Shown: in pieces, positions 1 through 9,492 of the stretch
Layout of the letters: every line of letters starts with the position of its first letter
Numbering within the stretch: the first letter of the stretch is position 1
From: Macrosoma leucophasiata
Taxonomy: Eukaryota; Arthropoda; Insecta; Lepidoptera; Hedylidae
Assembly: GCA_036365455.1 (NCBI GenBank)
Contig: JAWQUS010000010.1
Coordinates: 22,802,501 to 22,866,500, forward strand
Direction of reading: 5' to 3'
Length of the DNA: 64,000 nucleotides
Program-made: the position numbers and the translations under genes
The notes under the pieces: model-generated
What the model saw: the letters and a program-made list of their open reading frames with translations, nothing else
The model's database searches: none
Told to the model about the DNA's origin: nothing

Positions 1-60
1 GCGTCTTTGGGCAAGGCTTTGTCCAACAGTGAACGTCTTTCGGCTGAAGTGATGATGATT
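1..60 (+). mobile_element. 3' tail of a truncated non-LTR retroelement
   Basis: The motif of a tryptic-like stretch 'ggctttgtccaacagtgaac' followed by 'ctgaagtgatgatgat' recurs at 23152-23212 and in related form near 16080 and 21540. Such codon-like ends followed by ATG/TGA repeats are typical of 5'-truncated insect LINE copies. The start lies outside the window. Confidence 0.4.
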
Positions 61-388
61 TATTATTTTTTTATAAAAATAGGTATCCAGGGAAAACACT
101 GGTTTCAGAGTCAATTATCAATGTCAAAATTAATGTAATTCAAGCTTAAGGGACAATTTTATGCCGATGACTGGTTAGAATACACTATGTAAGGAATTTA
201 TTGTAGTAATTGATTGAGCTGTAATACCGTACCAGTACTTTAGAACACGCCGGTGTGAAGAGATTATTATGATGTTTCAAGTTTTATGATTCATTTTACA
301 CTTTAATTTACAATGCTTATAATTTTCGCTATTCTGTTACCACTTTTTATGCCATCAAACAAGTATACAGTTTATTTTAATGGTAAGT

Positions 389-672
389 AACTGGTGGTAG
401 AGCTCCAGTGACGGAGCTCACGGGCGTAGGCACCACCGCATTACCTAATATACTTGTAGCTAAATGGTAGTGTTCAGTACTATCGTGTTCCGGTCAGGTA
501 GTAATGTACGGTCCAGTGATTTCCGACACAGAGGCATAACACCTGAGCCCTCAGGAGTGGTAACGCATCGGCATATTGACCTTGGTCTTTGTGTGAGTGT
601 CTATGGGCTACAGTCGTCACTTAACATCTATCTGAACTGCATGCTCGTTTGCCACTGCCATTACATAAAAAA
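389..672 (+). mobile_element. Family A SINE-like repeat, full length
   Basis: It begins 'ctggtggtagagctccagtg', carries the internal landmark 'cactatcgtgttccggtcag' and ends 'ttacataaaaaa'. This is the reference forward orientation for family A: the A-rich tail is at the right end, as in a retroposed element. It belongs to the first subfamily, with 'ccggcacagaggcataaca' in the middle (here slightly mutated). Confidence 0.75.
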
Positions 673-746
673 TCAGTTTTTTTACTCTGAAATCAATTTT
701 AAAATAACCTCATTCAAGAGAGGGGAGTGAGGGACTTGGCGGAAAG

Positions 747-770
747 ATACATACATACATACATACATTC
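747..770. repeat. (ATAC)n microsatellite
   Basis: About six perfect tetranucleotide units follow the family A copy. ACAT/ATAC runs end several LINE tails elsewhere in this window (33940, 36330), so this may be the tail of an unrecognised truncated copy. Confidence 0.7.
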
Positions 771-1022
771 AAACAATGAATCATTTATGACGAAGTAAAT
801 TATAAAGTCTACATCCCCGCCTCTTACCTGTACCTTGTTATATTTTTGCTGAATATTGAATACCTTTGATGGTCTTATGATGTAGCACGAAAATAACTGG
901 TTATTGGGTCATTAATTCGTGTTTTAAACTTTTTTTTAACTAAGGCAGATGACAGGATATTACATTTTAACAGCGTGTTCACACAGCCTAATACAGTTTC
1001 GGTCTGATTTTTTTACTGGCGG

Positions 1023-1170
1023 TTTTTTTTTTATGTATTGAAAGTGGCAAACAAGCTTGCAGTTCACATTGATGTTAAGTGATGACTGCAGCCTAGAGAC
1101 ATCCACACAAAGACCGGAGGTCAAAATGCAGATGCGTTGCCACTTCTGAGGCCTTAGGTGTTATGCCTCA
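1023..1170 (-). mobile_element. Family A repeat, 5'-truncated
   Basis: It starts with the T-rich complement of the A tail and continues 'gtggcaaacaagcttgcag' to 'gttatgcctca'. The half containing 'tatcgtgttccgg' is missing, so it is truncated at its 5' end. Confidence 0.65.
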
Positions 1171-1435
1171 GATGATAAACAAAAGTTATAATTTGTTACC
1201 TAAACTGTGTTGTTATTCACTAAACATGTATTTACTTTTACGTGGAGTTGTACAAAATCAGTAACAATTTATAACTTTTGTTAGAATTAATTTAAAAGAG
1301 TTAGGCGGCACAATTTTATGAGACATTCGTCCACACAACATTTTGCTGTATCTATGGGAGCATATTAAGCTTGTGAACTGTTCGCATTTACATGGGAACG
1401 GTATACCTACTTGGTTATGAATATAAAGGTTTTAT

Positions 1436-1654
1436 TTTACTGGTGATAGAGTAACATTGAGGGCACTCGAGTGCGTAGGCCCCATAGCATAATCTAAATT
1501 ATCCGCCGCCAAATAGTAGTATTCAGGACTATCGTGTTCCGGTTAGATGGTCATGGCTTCATAATAACTGTCACAGAGACATAACAACTTAGGTCTCAGG
1601 GTTGGCAACGCATCTACATTTTGACCTCTGGTTTTTATGTAGATATTTTACATT
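1436..1654 (+). mobile_element. Family A repeat, second subfamily, cut by a family B copy
   Basis: This copy carries the second-subfamily signature 'ataactgtcacagagacataa' and 'ggtctcagggttggcaac' rather than the form at 389. It breaks off at its 3' end just before the family B repeat at 1669. Confidence 0.6.
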
Positions 1655-1668
1655 AATTTTTTTTTTTC

Positions 1669-2012
1669 CCCAACCTAATACGTCCCACTGCTGAGCACAA
1701 GTCTCTCCCCTTTTTGGGGGGAGGCCTGGAGCTTACTCCACCACGCTGCTCCAATGCGGATTGCTGGAGGTGTTGTGGTTAGTGGCCAACCCGCTGTCGG
1801 ATGTTTTCAAACCGCCCATAAGGCCTCCGACAAGGTTTAACGACTGCTATCTATCGATAGCAACCGGGACCGACGGCTTAACGTGCCCTCCGAAGCACGG
1901 AAACGCGCATACAATTAGCCACTTGCGGTCACCCATCACACTACCCGACCGCGCCCGTAGTGCTTAACCGAGTAGATCGTTTACGATCTACACCAGTCGC
2001 CGGGCCATGCGC
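1669..2012 (-). mobile_element. Family B SINE-like repeat, near full length
   Basis: Landmarks are 'cgtcccactgctgagcac', 'gtctctccccttttt', 'gtcggatgttttcaaaccgc' and 'gtagtgcttaaccgagtaga'. The reverse complement begins at 'ggcccggcgactggtgtaga' and finishes in a TTA-rich tail. Other copies are at 6503, 49364 and 58378. A short open frame at 1761-1967 is internal to the repeat and is not a gene. Confidence 0.7.
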
Positions 2013-2015
2013 GCT

Positions 2016-2246
2016 CCCTATATTAAGATACTTACCGCTAAATGGTAGTATTCAGCACTATCGTGTTCCAGTCAGGTGGTAATGTACGGCCCTGTAATTG
2101 CTGCCACAGAGGCATAACACCTTAGGCCTGGTAACGCATCTGCATTTTGATCTTGGTCTTTGTGTAAGTGTCTAAAGGTTGCAGTCATCATTTAACGTCA
2201 ATGTGAACTGCATGCTTGTATACCACTTCCATTACATAAAAAAAAA
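2016..2246 (+). mobile_element. Family A repeat, 5'-truncated
   Basis: It lacks the first 60 bases, starts at the 'ctatattaagatacttaccg' landmark and ends in the A-rich tail. A further scrap of the 3' end follows at 2252-2310, so two tails lie in tandem. Confidence 0.65.
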
Positions 2247-2310
2247 TGTATTGCCTGCCATCATTTAACATCCATGTGAGCTGCATATTTTTTGCCGCCA
2301 TAGTCACATG

Positions 2311-3200
2311 AAAATAAAAGTATAGAAGCTTGGAACATCTCACGACCAACGGGTAGGTCTTGCGATATTCCTAGCTTACTTGCCTAATCCGATTTCCAAC
2401 GAGTGACAGATAAATGGGACAAGGGTAAACAGGATGTCGTATCTCGCTTGGTTAAATGGAAGACGATATATAGGTCATGCCGACGTACGAAGCAATCAGT
2501 ATTGCGATAGTAAAATTACGCATAGTTGTGCGTAAAGTAATGGTAGATATGTTGAAAGAATTGGTAGATAGATATGTGGCAAGAATTATTATATGAGGCA
2601 AATAATTTTCCTGCGAAGAAGGAATACGAAGACGTCAGGCTTCGGCCTGTCACAAAGCTGAATTCGAACCTTTTTTGTTACAGGCGAGAGACATAGTTTA
2701 TTAGGGTGTGTTACGGGTTAAGGTACGGGTTACGGTGTTTAGTTTTAAGTCTCATGTATCTCTTGTATGTCCTTGTGTTTTTTCTTTTCTAAGTTTTAAT
2801 TTAGTGTCTTTAACCCTTATTTAATTCATGTCTGTCTGTATGTACTGTGTCTTCAATCTGTGCCAATTCAATCTGTGCCAATAAATTATTTTCTTTTCTT
2901 TTTATCAAGATGAAAATACCAGGCGATTTTCTATTAAAGTGTTTCTTATGTGATATGTTTCTTATGGTCTTTACTTTCTATGTTTATTTAAGTAAGCCTT
3001 AAAAGTTGCCTTAAATTTTGTAGTTTTGATAAAACACGACGCTGACCTAAGCTTATTATGAAAAAAACTGACGTTATACAAATCAGTTATAAACCTGGAG
3101 GTATAATAAGAACGTTATACGTACTGCTAAGATTCGTGAACGTTATGCGAATTTTTATTCTATGCAATTAATGTAAAAAAAAATTCGACAATCAGGTATG
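2311..3200. other. No recognised feature
   Basis: Unique-looking AT-rich sequence. I see no coding frame with convincing composition, no splice-bounded exon and no clear repeat landmark. The stretch 2820-2900 contains 'aatctgtgccaattcaatct' followed by 'aataaatta', which resembles the poly(A)-signal end of a retroposed transcript, but this is weak. Confidence 0.4.
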
Positions 3201-3276
3201 GACTTCGGTTGCTCATCACGGAGAGCGGCTAGACTAGAGATCCCAGTGGATGCAGGTTCAAATCCCACCTGAAGTC
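3201..3276 (+). repeat. Family D tRNA-like fold, diverged copy
   Basis: An acceptor-like GACTTC at the left pairs with GAAGTC at the right, with 'gagagcggctagactaga' and a B-box-like 'ggttcaaatcc' between. It is followed by 'aaatttatctttca', as in the other family D copies at 38222, 50545 and 58767. The D arm is damaged, so a functional tRNA is unlikely. Confidence 0.6.
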
Positions 3277-3364
3277 AAATTTATCTTTCATTTTTTTTTA
3301 ATATTTCATCGCTTGTTTTTTTGCCCAAAAATTAAAAAAAAAATTGAAAGTACGTACGTAACGT

Positions 3365-3678
3365 ACGTAACTTCACGCCTGTAATCCCCGAAGGGGTAGG
3401 CAGAGGTAAATGCATGCATTCAAGCATACATGCAAACACCCACGACTCGCCGGTTACGTTTTGGACCATGTAACAGGTGGCGAACCTGTTGCCATCTCCG
3501 GGCACATTGCCAAACTCCGAGGTACCTACTGTGAAACTTCCAGAAAATGGAAAAATCCCAATAGCACCAGAAATAAAGGATTTTTAATCGTTATCTCTGA
3601 TAGTCTCCGACCCGGGAATCGAACCCAGGACCCCCAGCGTAGTAGTAGTGGCCTGCTACCACTACGCTACTGAGGCAG
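3365..3678 (-). mobile_element. Family C tRNA-headed SINE, full length
   Basis: On the minus strand the head reads 'tgcctcagtagcgtagtggt' (A box) and 'gggttcgattcccgggt' (B box), the internal RNA polymerase III promoter expected of a tRNA-derived SINE. The body includes 'gatggcaacaggttcgcc', and the 3' end is 'attacaggcgtgaagttacg'. Other copies are at 7701, 18007, 21759, 23815, 35938 and 59444. Confidence 0.85.
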
Positions 3679-4324
3679 TAAGAAAGAAAAAAAAGAGAAA
3701 AAATTAAATTACAAAGGTTACTTGCTGTTTAATTGTTTATTGCATTTACCTATTAAATTATAACGATCGTCAAAAACTAAAAACAATCCCCAATCATAAA
3801 GTTAATAACATAAATACTTGCAGCTAAACACCCCACATTCAGCCAATCAACGTCAAGTTGAAGGCAATTTCACTCAATTATCGCAATGTCCGGTTCCGCC
3901 AACAAAAATTTACATTTTAATTTCCTAAAACTGTTTACATCAATTTTACGGCCAATTGAACGTTTAGCTTGTCAACTAAACAATTAAACAATCAGCGGCA
4001 GCTTTTATAGTTTTAAGAAGCATACATTCAACGTGCTTTTCATGTTTTTTTTTTATATACCTAATGACAGAAGCAAAGTAGCAAACAAATTGCCTTTATT
4101 AGATCATCGTAGTTAGTGAATAAGGTAGCTATTTTCATCCAGAATTCGTTAAATATCCAGAAAATTGTTGGTTTTAATTCCTTTGGTTTGATTGTATTTT
4201 TTTTTTAATTTATCACAATGACACAAGCGAGTGAATTCAGAAATTAAAGAAATAATAGGAAATTAAAGAAAAAAAATTGCAGGGCAGGAATTGAACCTGT
4301 GACCTCAGGTTCGATTTCACGAGA
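3679..4324. other. No recognised feature
   Basis: AT-rich sequence with no supported gene. At 4285-4316 there is 'attgaacctgtgacctcagg', which resembles a worn tRNA-type B-box segment, but no full SINE can be traced. Confidence 0.4.
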
Positions 4325-4804
4325 TCACGGAAGTTTTTTAGGTTTGAGTAATGTAATGAAAATATAATAAATATTTTCTATGGAGTTCTTCAAAATTTTC
4401 GAGTAAAATACCTTAGGTCGACTATGTGTACTATAACGTGTGAATTTCTAACAACAGCCGTTTTCGGCACTTTAAGGCTTAATAAGTCCCGAACAGTTAA
4501 AAACTCAAAATTATATAAGCACATTCCTAACATTTTTAAAAGATCTGTCCAACGATATGCCACACTTTTTAGAAAATGAAAAATAAAAAAAATAATCGCG
4601 CGTTACATGTAGGGGAAGTACCCCGAAAATATGTTTTTTCAGGTTTTTATTACCACTTTGTCGGCGTGATTAAGGTGTAAACTTGTGCCAAATTTCAAGT
4701 CTCTAATACCAATAGTTTTAGCGCTACACCGCGGACAGACAGACGGGCAGACAGACGGACATGGCGAAACTGTAAAGGTTCTTTGTATACTACGGAACCC
4801 TAAA
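4325..4804 (+). mobile_element. Family P repeat, left end worn
   Basis: It ends exactly in 'actacggaaccctaaa' and contains a (GACA)n tract at 4735-4762 and 'gtgccaaatttcaagtctct'. Its left terminus is eroded compared with the copies at 8090 and 51887. At 4661-4680 it holds the uninterrupted sequence in which the copy at 51887 carries an 87-bp TTAA-flanked insertion, so it serves as an empty-site comparison. Confidence 0.65.
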
Positions 4805-5659
4805 AAAAAACAAATTGTAACTTTTAAAACACTCGCGTTTCACACGTTTGTAAAATGTGTGTGATAAACCAAATTGTGTTTCGAACAGCTTAATTTTAAG
4901 CAAATTAATTTGAAAATCACGAATTTAACGTACATTACTACCTTAGGGCACAAGCCCTACATCGTTAGCGTGAATAGTGTCGCCGCTATAATGTACTGAC
5001 ATAATCGCTGTAATTAAGGTGGCTAAATCACACCGCTTATCTAGTTACAGCATTAATATCAATTTGTTTCGCCGCTTTTTGTAATACTATACGCATATTA
5101 AATTAAACGCTGACAGATTGGGGTGTTTTTCTCATTAAAATGAGGATATAAATTGAGGGGGTGGTTAATTACGATAAGTAGAGGCCTTATTCATATCGTG
5201 AATCATAATTTTCTGTAATCTATTTTTTTATGTTTATAGCCTCATATTGTTTTTATTACCTACTAGTTGAACCCTGCGCGCGTTGCTACGCCACCAACTA
5301 AAAATGACAGTGGCGCCATCTGTCTAATTTGCCAACTCAAAAACCTTCTCGAGCTCATGCACAACAACTTTGCTAAAGATTATCACATGATCATATGCCT
5401 AGTTTACAATTCTATAAAGGACATACAGACAAACAATCATTTTCATACTCGTATGTTAAGATAAAAAAATAAATTGAGTATCGATTTATACGAATACATC
5501 GACAAAACAAGTCCGAAAATATATTAGGGGTGGACATTTTTTGAGGTCAATGCTAGCAAAGCAACCAAAGCCAATCTTAATTCTTTATAGTCCTGTAAAA
5601 TTTGATATTAACGCGTAGTTAAAGCTGTCGCTGACTTCAAAATAATGTACGCCCCTTAT
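4805..5659. other. No recognised feature
   Basis: AT-rich sequence. The 65-codon open frame at 5267 begins beside a GC-rich patch, but it has no splice or promoter context and I do not call it a gene. Confidence 0.4.
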
Positions 5660-5826
5660 GTTTCACATTGATCTTAAGTGTAATCATTGCAGCCTATAGA
5701 CACCCACACAAAGACCAAAGTCAAATTGCAGATGCGTTACCATTCCTGAGGCCTAAGGTGTTATGCCTCTGTGCCGGAAATTACAGGGCCGTACATTACC
5801 ATCTGACCGGAACACGATAGTGCTGA
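5660..5826 (-). mobile_element. Family A repeat interrupted by an inverted-repeat element
   Basis: It runs from 'ttcacattgatcttaagtg' to 'ggaacacgatagtgctga' and stops precisely where the CACAC-ended element at 5827 begins. The expected continuation 'acactaccatttagcgg' is not found on the far side. Confidence 0.65.
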
Positions 5827-6054
5827 CACACTGTAAGTGCCGAACTTACGCGGCAGAACTTCAGTTCGGTGAGGTGTGTGTCGGCATAGTGTGTGGATTC
5901 CGCAATCGAACCGAACTTCGGTTGTACGCCCGACTGAAGTTACGCTGTACACTATATCGCAGCGTAATTTCGACATAGTGTGTCGTCAGTAATTCAAATA
6001 GTATTTCAGACGTAAAAGTGCCGAACTTTCGTCGCGTAGCTTCGGCATGGTGTG
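5827..6054. mobile_element. Small inverted-repeat element (MITE-like) with CACAC ends
   Basis: The left end reads CACACTGTAAGTGCCGAAC. The right end, read on the other strand, is CACACCATGCCGAAGCTACG. After allowing small gaps both carry 'tgccgaa' then 'tacgcg'. The internal motif 'cg(g/a)cata/tggtgtg' appears at 5882, 5971 and 6043. Repeated subterminal motifs of this sort are transposase-binding sites in cut-and-paste elements. No coding capacity is visible; the superfamily is undetermined. Confidence 0.55.
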
Positions 6055-6502
6055 TTTACACGCTTAAAATTATCTCTATTCTTTGCGCTCCAACAAGCTT
6101 GAACTCGCAGTCAATCCATTGGATCATGCACGGATTACGAAGCCAAATATCTCTACAATAGCCTTGTACCAAATTAAATAGAGATAATTTAAAGTCGCCA
6201 GTGGCAGCGGCTGTCCATTCGGTGTTTGCAAATTGATTAAACGGTTATCGAAGTGGTTCATAGTCGGAATCGGTAGCGGAATGCGGTCAATGAATTATCC
6301 TGTATCTATATTAACTTTTGATTTATCGCCGTTTGTGTGTTCGTGGCTTATATTTAAAACATATCACGATTAAGTTCTTGTCTTTTTGGTTTTGTAAGCA
6401 TTGACGTTATTTATGTCTGTTAATGCAATGTTGTAAGCTATTGCTTAAAGTTATAGTTTTAAATAACTTCAGTATTGAAGCTGATATGTGTGAGTTTAGA
6501 TG

Positions 6503-6824
6503 TGTGGCCCCGCGGCTGGTGTAGATTGGAAGCGATCTACTCGGTTAACAGATACGCGCGCGGTCGAGTGTGTGATGGGTAACCGCTAGTGGCTAATTAA
6601 AATGCGCGTTTTCGTGCTTAAGAGCTCGATAGATAGCAGTCGTTAAATCTTGTCGGAGGCCTTGTTAGCAGTTTGAAAACATCCGACAGCAGATTGGCCA
6701 CTAACCCGTATCTCCAACAACCCACATTGGAGCAACGTGGTGGAGTAAGCTCCAGGCTTCCTCCCAAGAAGGGGAGAGACTCGCCCAGCAGTGGGACGTA
6801 TCAAGGGTTGCCATTATTATTATA
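6503..6824 (+). mobile_element. Family B SINE-like repeat, full length
   Basis: It begins 'tggccccgcggctggtgtag' and ends 'gggttgccattattattata', giving the orientation of the family with a TTA-repeat tail. It shows internal wear, for example a deletion around the 'cgtgcttaagagctcg' segment. Confidence 0.7.
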
Positions 6825-7124
6825 GGTTTCTTGGTTTGATATTATTAAAATAAACGGAGTTCATAACTTATCGTCGTATGATTTTCCTTGTGTAAAATAA
6901 TGAGAATTTTATTTATTTTAATATCCGTGTATACACAATCCGGTATTCGGCCGGATAGCAGAAAAATAAGGCTGGCTATCTGTATCATCTCTAATGCAAA
7001 CGAGTAAAGCAGTATGGTAATGTTAGCAGTTCTTTTTCAATATTAATTTATTTTCCTTCTAAATAAATTTATTGTGGTATATTTTGTCTACTGTTTATCT
7101 GTCTCCATATACTACTTCTTCTAA

Positions 7125-7409
7125 TTTTTTTATGTAACGGAAGTGGCAAACAAGCATGCAGTTCACATTGATGTTAAGTGATGACTGCAGCCTATAGACA
7201 CCCACACTTAGACAAAGGTCAAAAAGCAGATGCGTTAACACTCCTGAGGCTTAAGGTGTTATGCCTCTGTGCCGGAAATTACAGGGCCGTACATTACCAC
7301 CTGACCGGAACACGATAGTGCTGAACCATTTAGCGGCAAGTATATTAAGGTAATGCGGTGGTGCCTACACCCGCGAGCGCCGTGACAGGAGCTCTACCAC
7401 CAGTAAAAA
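7125..7409 (-). mobile_element. Family A repeat, full length
   Basis: It spans the T-rich complement of the tail through 'gctctaccaccagtaaaaaa'. It has the first-subfamily sequence 'tgttatgcctctgtgccgga' and a short deletion in the 'gaacactaccatttagcg' segment. Confidence 0.75.
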
Positions 7410-7700
7410 ATGAGGATCAAATAAATCAAAATATGTAAATGAAATAAATAAGGATTGTATTTTGATCCAGAATACATCTATTTGTCTTTATGTCTGTGTT
7501 TATTATAAATGTAAATATGTCACGTTTCTAATTACTCTGTGTTCGTATTTGTGTTCGGGGAATTGATACTACTAATATTGCACTGTACAGTTTACACAAA
7601 CTTAATACGGTGAAACTTACTCGAGATACTCAAATGATTGATTAGTTCTGAGCTTGCTTGTCATCTTATGAATAAGTTTTGCGTAACTAAAAAAAAAAAA

Positions 7701-8009
7701 CGTAACTTCACGCCTGTAATCCCCGAAGGGGTAGGCAGATTTAAATGCATGCATTCAAGCATACATGCAAACACCCACGATTCGCCGGTTACGTTTTGGC
7801 CCATGTAACAGGTGGCGAGCCTGTTGACATCTCCGGGCACATTACCAAACTTTGAGGTACTGGGAAATTTCCAGAAAATGGAAAAATCCCAATAGAACCA
7901 GAGATAAAGGCTTTTTCACCATTATGTCTGATAACCCCCTACCCGGGAATCGAACCCAGGACCTCAGCGTAGTAGTAGTAGCCTGCTACCACTAGGCTAC
8001 CGAGGCAGT
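7701..8009 (-). mobile_element. Family C tRNA-headed SINE, full length
   Basis: On the minus strand the tRNA-like head carries 'gtagcctagtggtagcaggc' and 'tgggttcgattcccgggta'. An A-rich stretch precedes it on the plus strand. The body is closest to the copies at 15737 and 18007. Confidence 0.85.
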
Positions 8010-8089
8010 TAATGTTATTACGTCTTACTGTTTGTTTTTGTATAGTTTTAGATTTTAAGGTTTTGTATCACAAAAGGAAATAGGTAAAA

Positions 8090-8443
8090 ACCGGTCAGTG
8101 CACGTCTGGCCACGCGCAATGTAGGGTTCCGTAGTTTTGAGGTTTGATTAATTCAATGAAAAAATATTTAAATATTTTCTATGAAGTTGTTCAAAATTTC
8201 CGAGTAAAATATATTTGGTCGGCCATTACTCGCAAAATTGTAAAGCCAACTTATGTGTGATAGTTTTCCTTTTAATTTCTACTATTGCCATAACGTTTGA
8301 ATTTCTAACAACAACCGATTAGTAGGTAGAGGGGGGGGACACTTGACTCTAACGAAAATTGGCAATTAAAAGCTTAATAACTCACGAATAGTAAACTAAA
8401 TCGAAAAATGATTTTAGCACACCCTTAACATTTTTAAACGGAG

Positions 8444-8475
<32 letters not shown>

Positions 8476-8528
8476 GACGGACATGGCGAAACTATAAGGG
8501 TTCCTTGTTTACTACGGAATCCTAAAAA
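8090..8528 (+). mobile_element. Family P repeat, complete
   Basis: It begins near 'ggtcagtgcacgtctggcca', has 'gtagggttccgtag' 30 bases in, and ends 'actacggaatcctaaaa'. The two 12-base ends are inverted complements. A (GACA/GACG)n tract lies at 8449-8480. Confidence 0.7.
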
Positions 8529-8858
8529 CGAGACCCTTTGAGATCATTTGTACATGTGTCTCTCTGTCCATCGGTCCCAGCCTATTTTCTCCGAGTACTG
8601 GACCAATTGATTCAACATCTAAGTTTATATTATCGGTGTTTTAATATAATTTGTTACATTAAGCAATGTTACAAGAATTTATTACCGCTCAGGTGTTGGC
8701 TGCTGAGGGAACGCTCGTTATAATTGCGCATAAAACTAATACCGATAAGTTACTACAAACGAATTTATATTGTAAATATAATGAAATAACATAGACTCCG
8801 AACGTTATTCTCATTATTTCTCAGATAAGTAAGTTTTGCTTTTGCGTGATATTGTTCA

Positions 8859-8863
8859 ATATT
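8859..8863. repeat. Target-site duplication ATATT (left) of the BEL/Pao element
   Basis: ATATT directly before the left LTR matches ATATT at 15435-15439 directly after the right LTR. A 5-bp duplication is usual for BEL/Pao integrases. Confidence 0.9.
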
Positions 8864-9304
8864 TGTAGCGGCGCGGGGACGGTGATAAATTAAGTGGACT
8901 GTATATTATTATTAGGGGTGGTTCCCAGGGATGGATGACAAAATGAATGCAGGACTAGTACGCACCTACCTTGTTCTTCTATTCTTCAGTCTGGACTTGG
9001 TGCATGGCGGCGGTGGCGTGGCGATCCTTTATCCGCGTTTATTCACGTAATCACCACACATATGATTATTTGTTTATCACAATAGTTTATAGGCCTTTTA
9101 TTTTATTGAAATTTTATAATATTTTTACACACACGAGGTAAAACAGCGGTTACAGCGAAATAAAAGCACAAGGCGCGAACAGCGGACAGCAACGGCGGAT
9201 GATGACAGACGGTGTCTCAATGTTCGGTGCGCACAGGAAGGTGGGAGAGGAAAAATACAGGAAATAAGATCTACCCCCAAGTATTTATAATAACGGCGGT
9301 AACA
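8864..9304 (-). repeat. 3' LTR (element orientation) of the BEL/Pao element
   Basis: 441 bp, reading TGTAGCGGCG on the plus strand and closing GGCGGTAACA, i.e. 5'-TG...CA-3' on both strands. By eye I find no difference from the LTR at 14994-15434. In element orientation it holds an AATAAA poly(A) signal, seen as TTTATT at 9102-9107. Confidence 0.95.
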
Positions 9305-9316
9305 TTTCCCCCAGCC
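9305..9316 (-). other. Polypurine tract
   Basis: On the minus strand GGCTGGGGGAAA abuts the 3' LTR start TGTTACC. This is the plus-strand DNA priming site of LTR retroelements and lies exactly where it should. Confidence 0.8.
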
Positions 9317-9492
9317 TTAAAGGGTCACCTTTAAAAAAAATAAAAAAATAAAAAATAAATAAAGAGAGAAAATTGACTCTGACTGCGAAATTATAATATA
9401 TACTGCGTTGTATGTACTGCGGTTATGTATTTACTGCGGTGCGGTAAAATTATTAACTAAACTAAGAAAACTGCGGTATATTAATATAGAAA

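Noticed and set aside
3365..3678. tRNA gene in the family C head
   Set aside because: The A and B boxes are good, but the sequence recurs many times fused to the same 230-bp body, which defines a SINE.
6855..6960. A second DRE/promoter region or start of a gene beside 'ccggtattcggccggatagc'
   Set aside because: A GC patch alone, with no exon or motif evidence.
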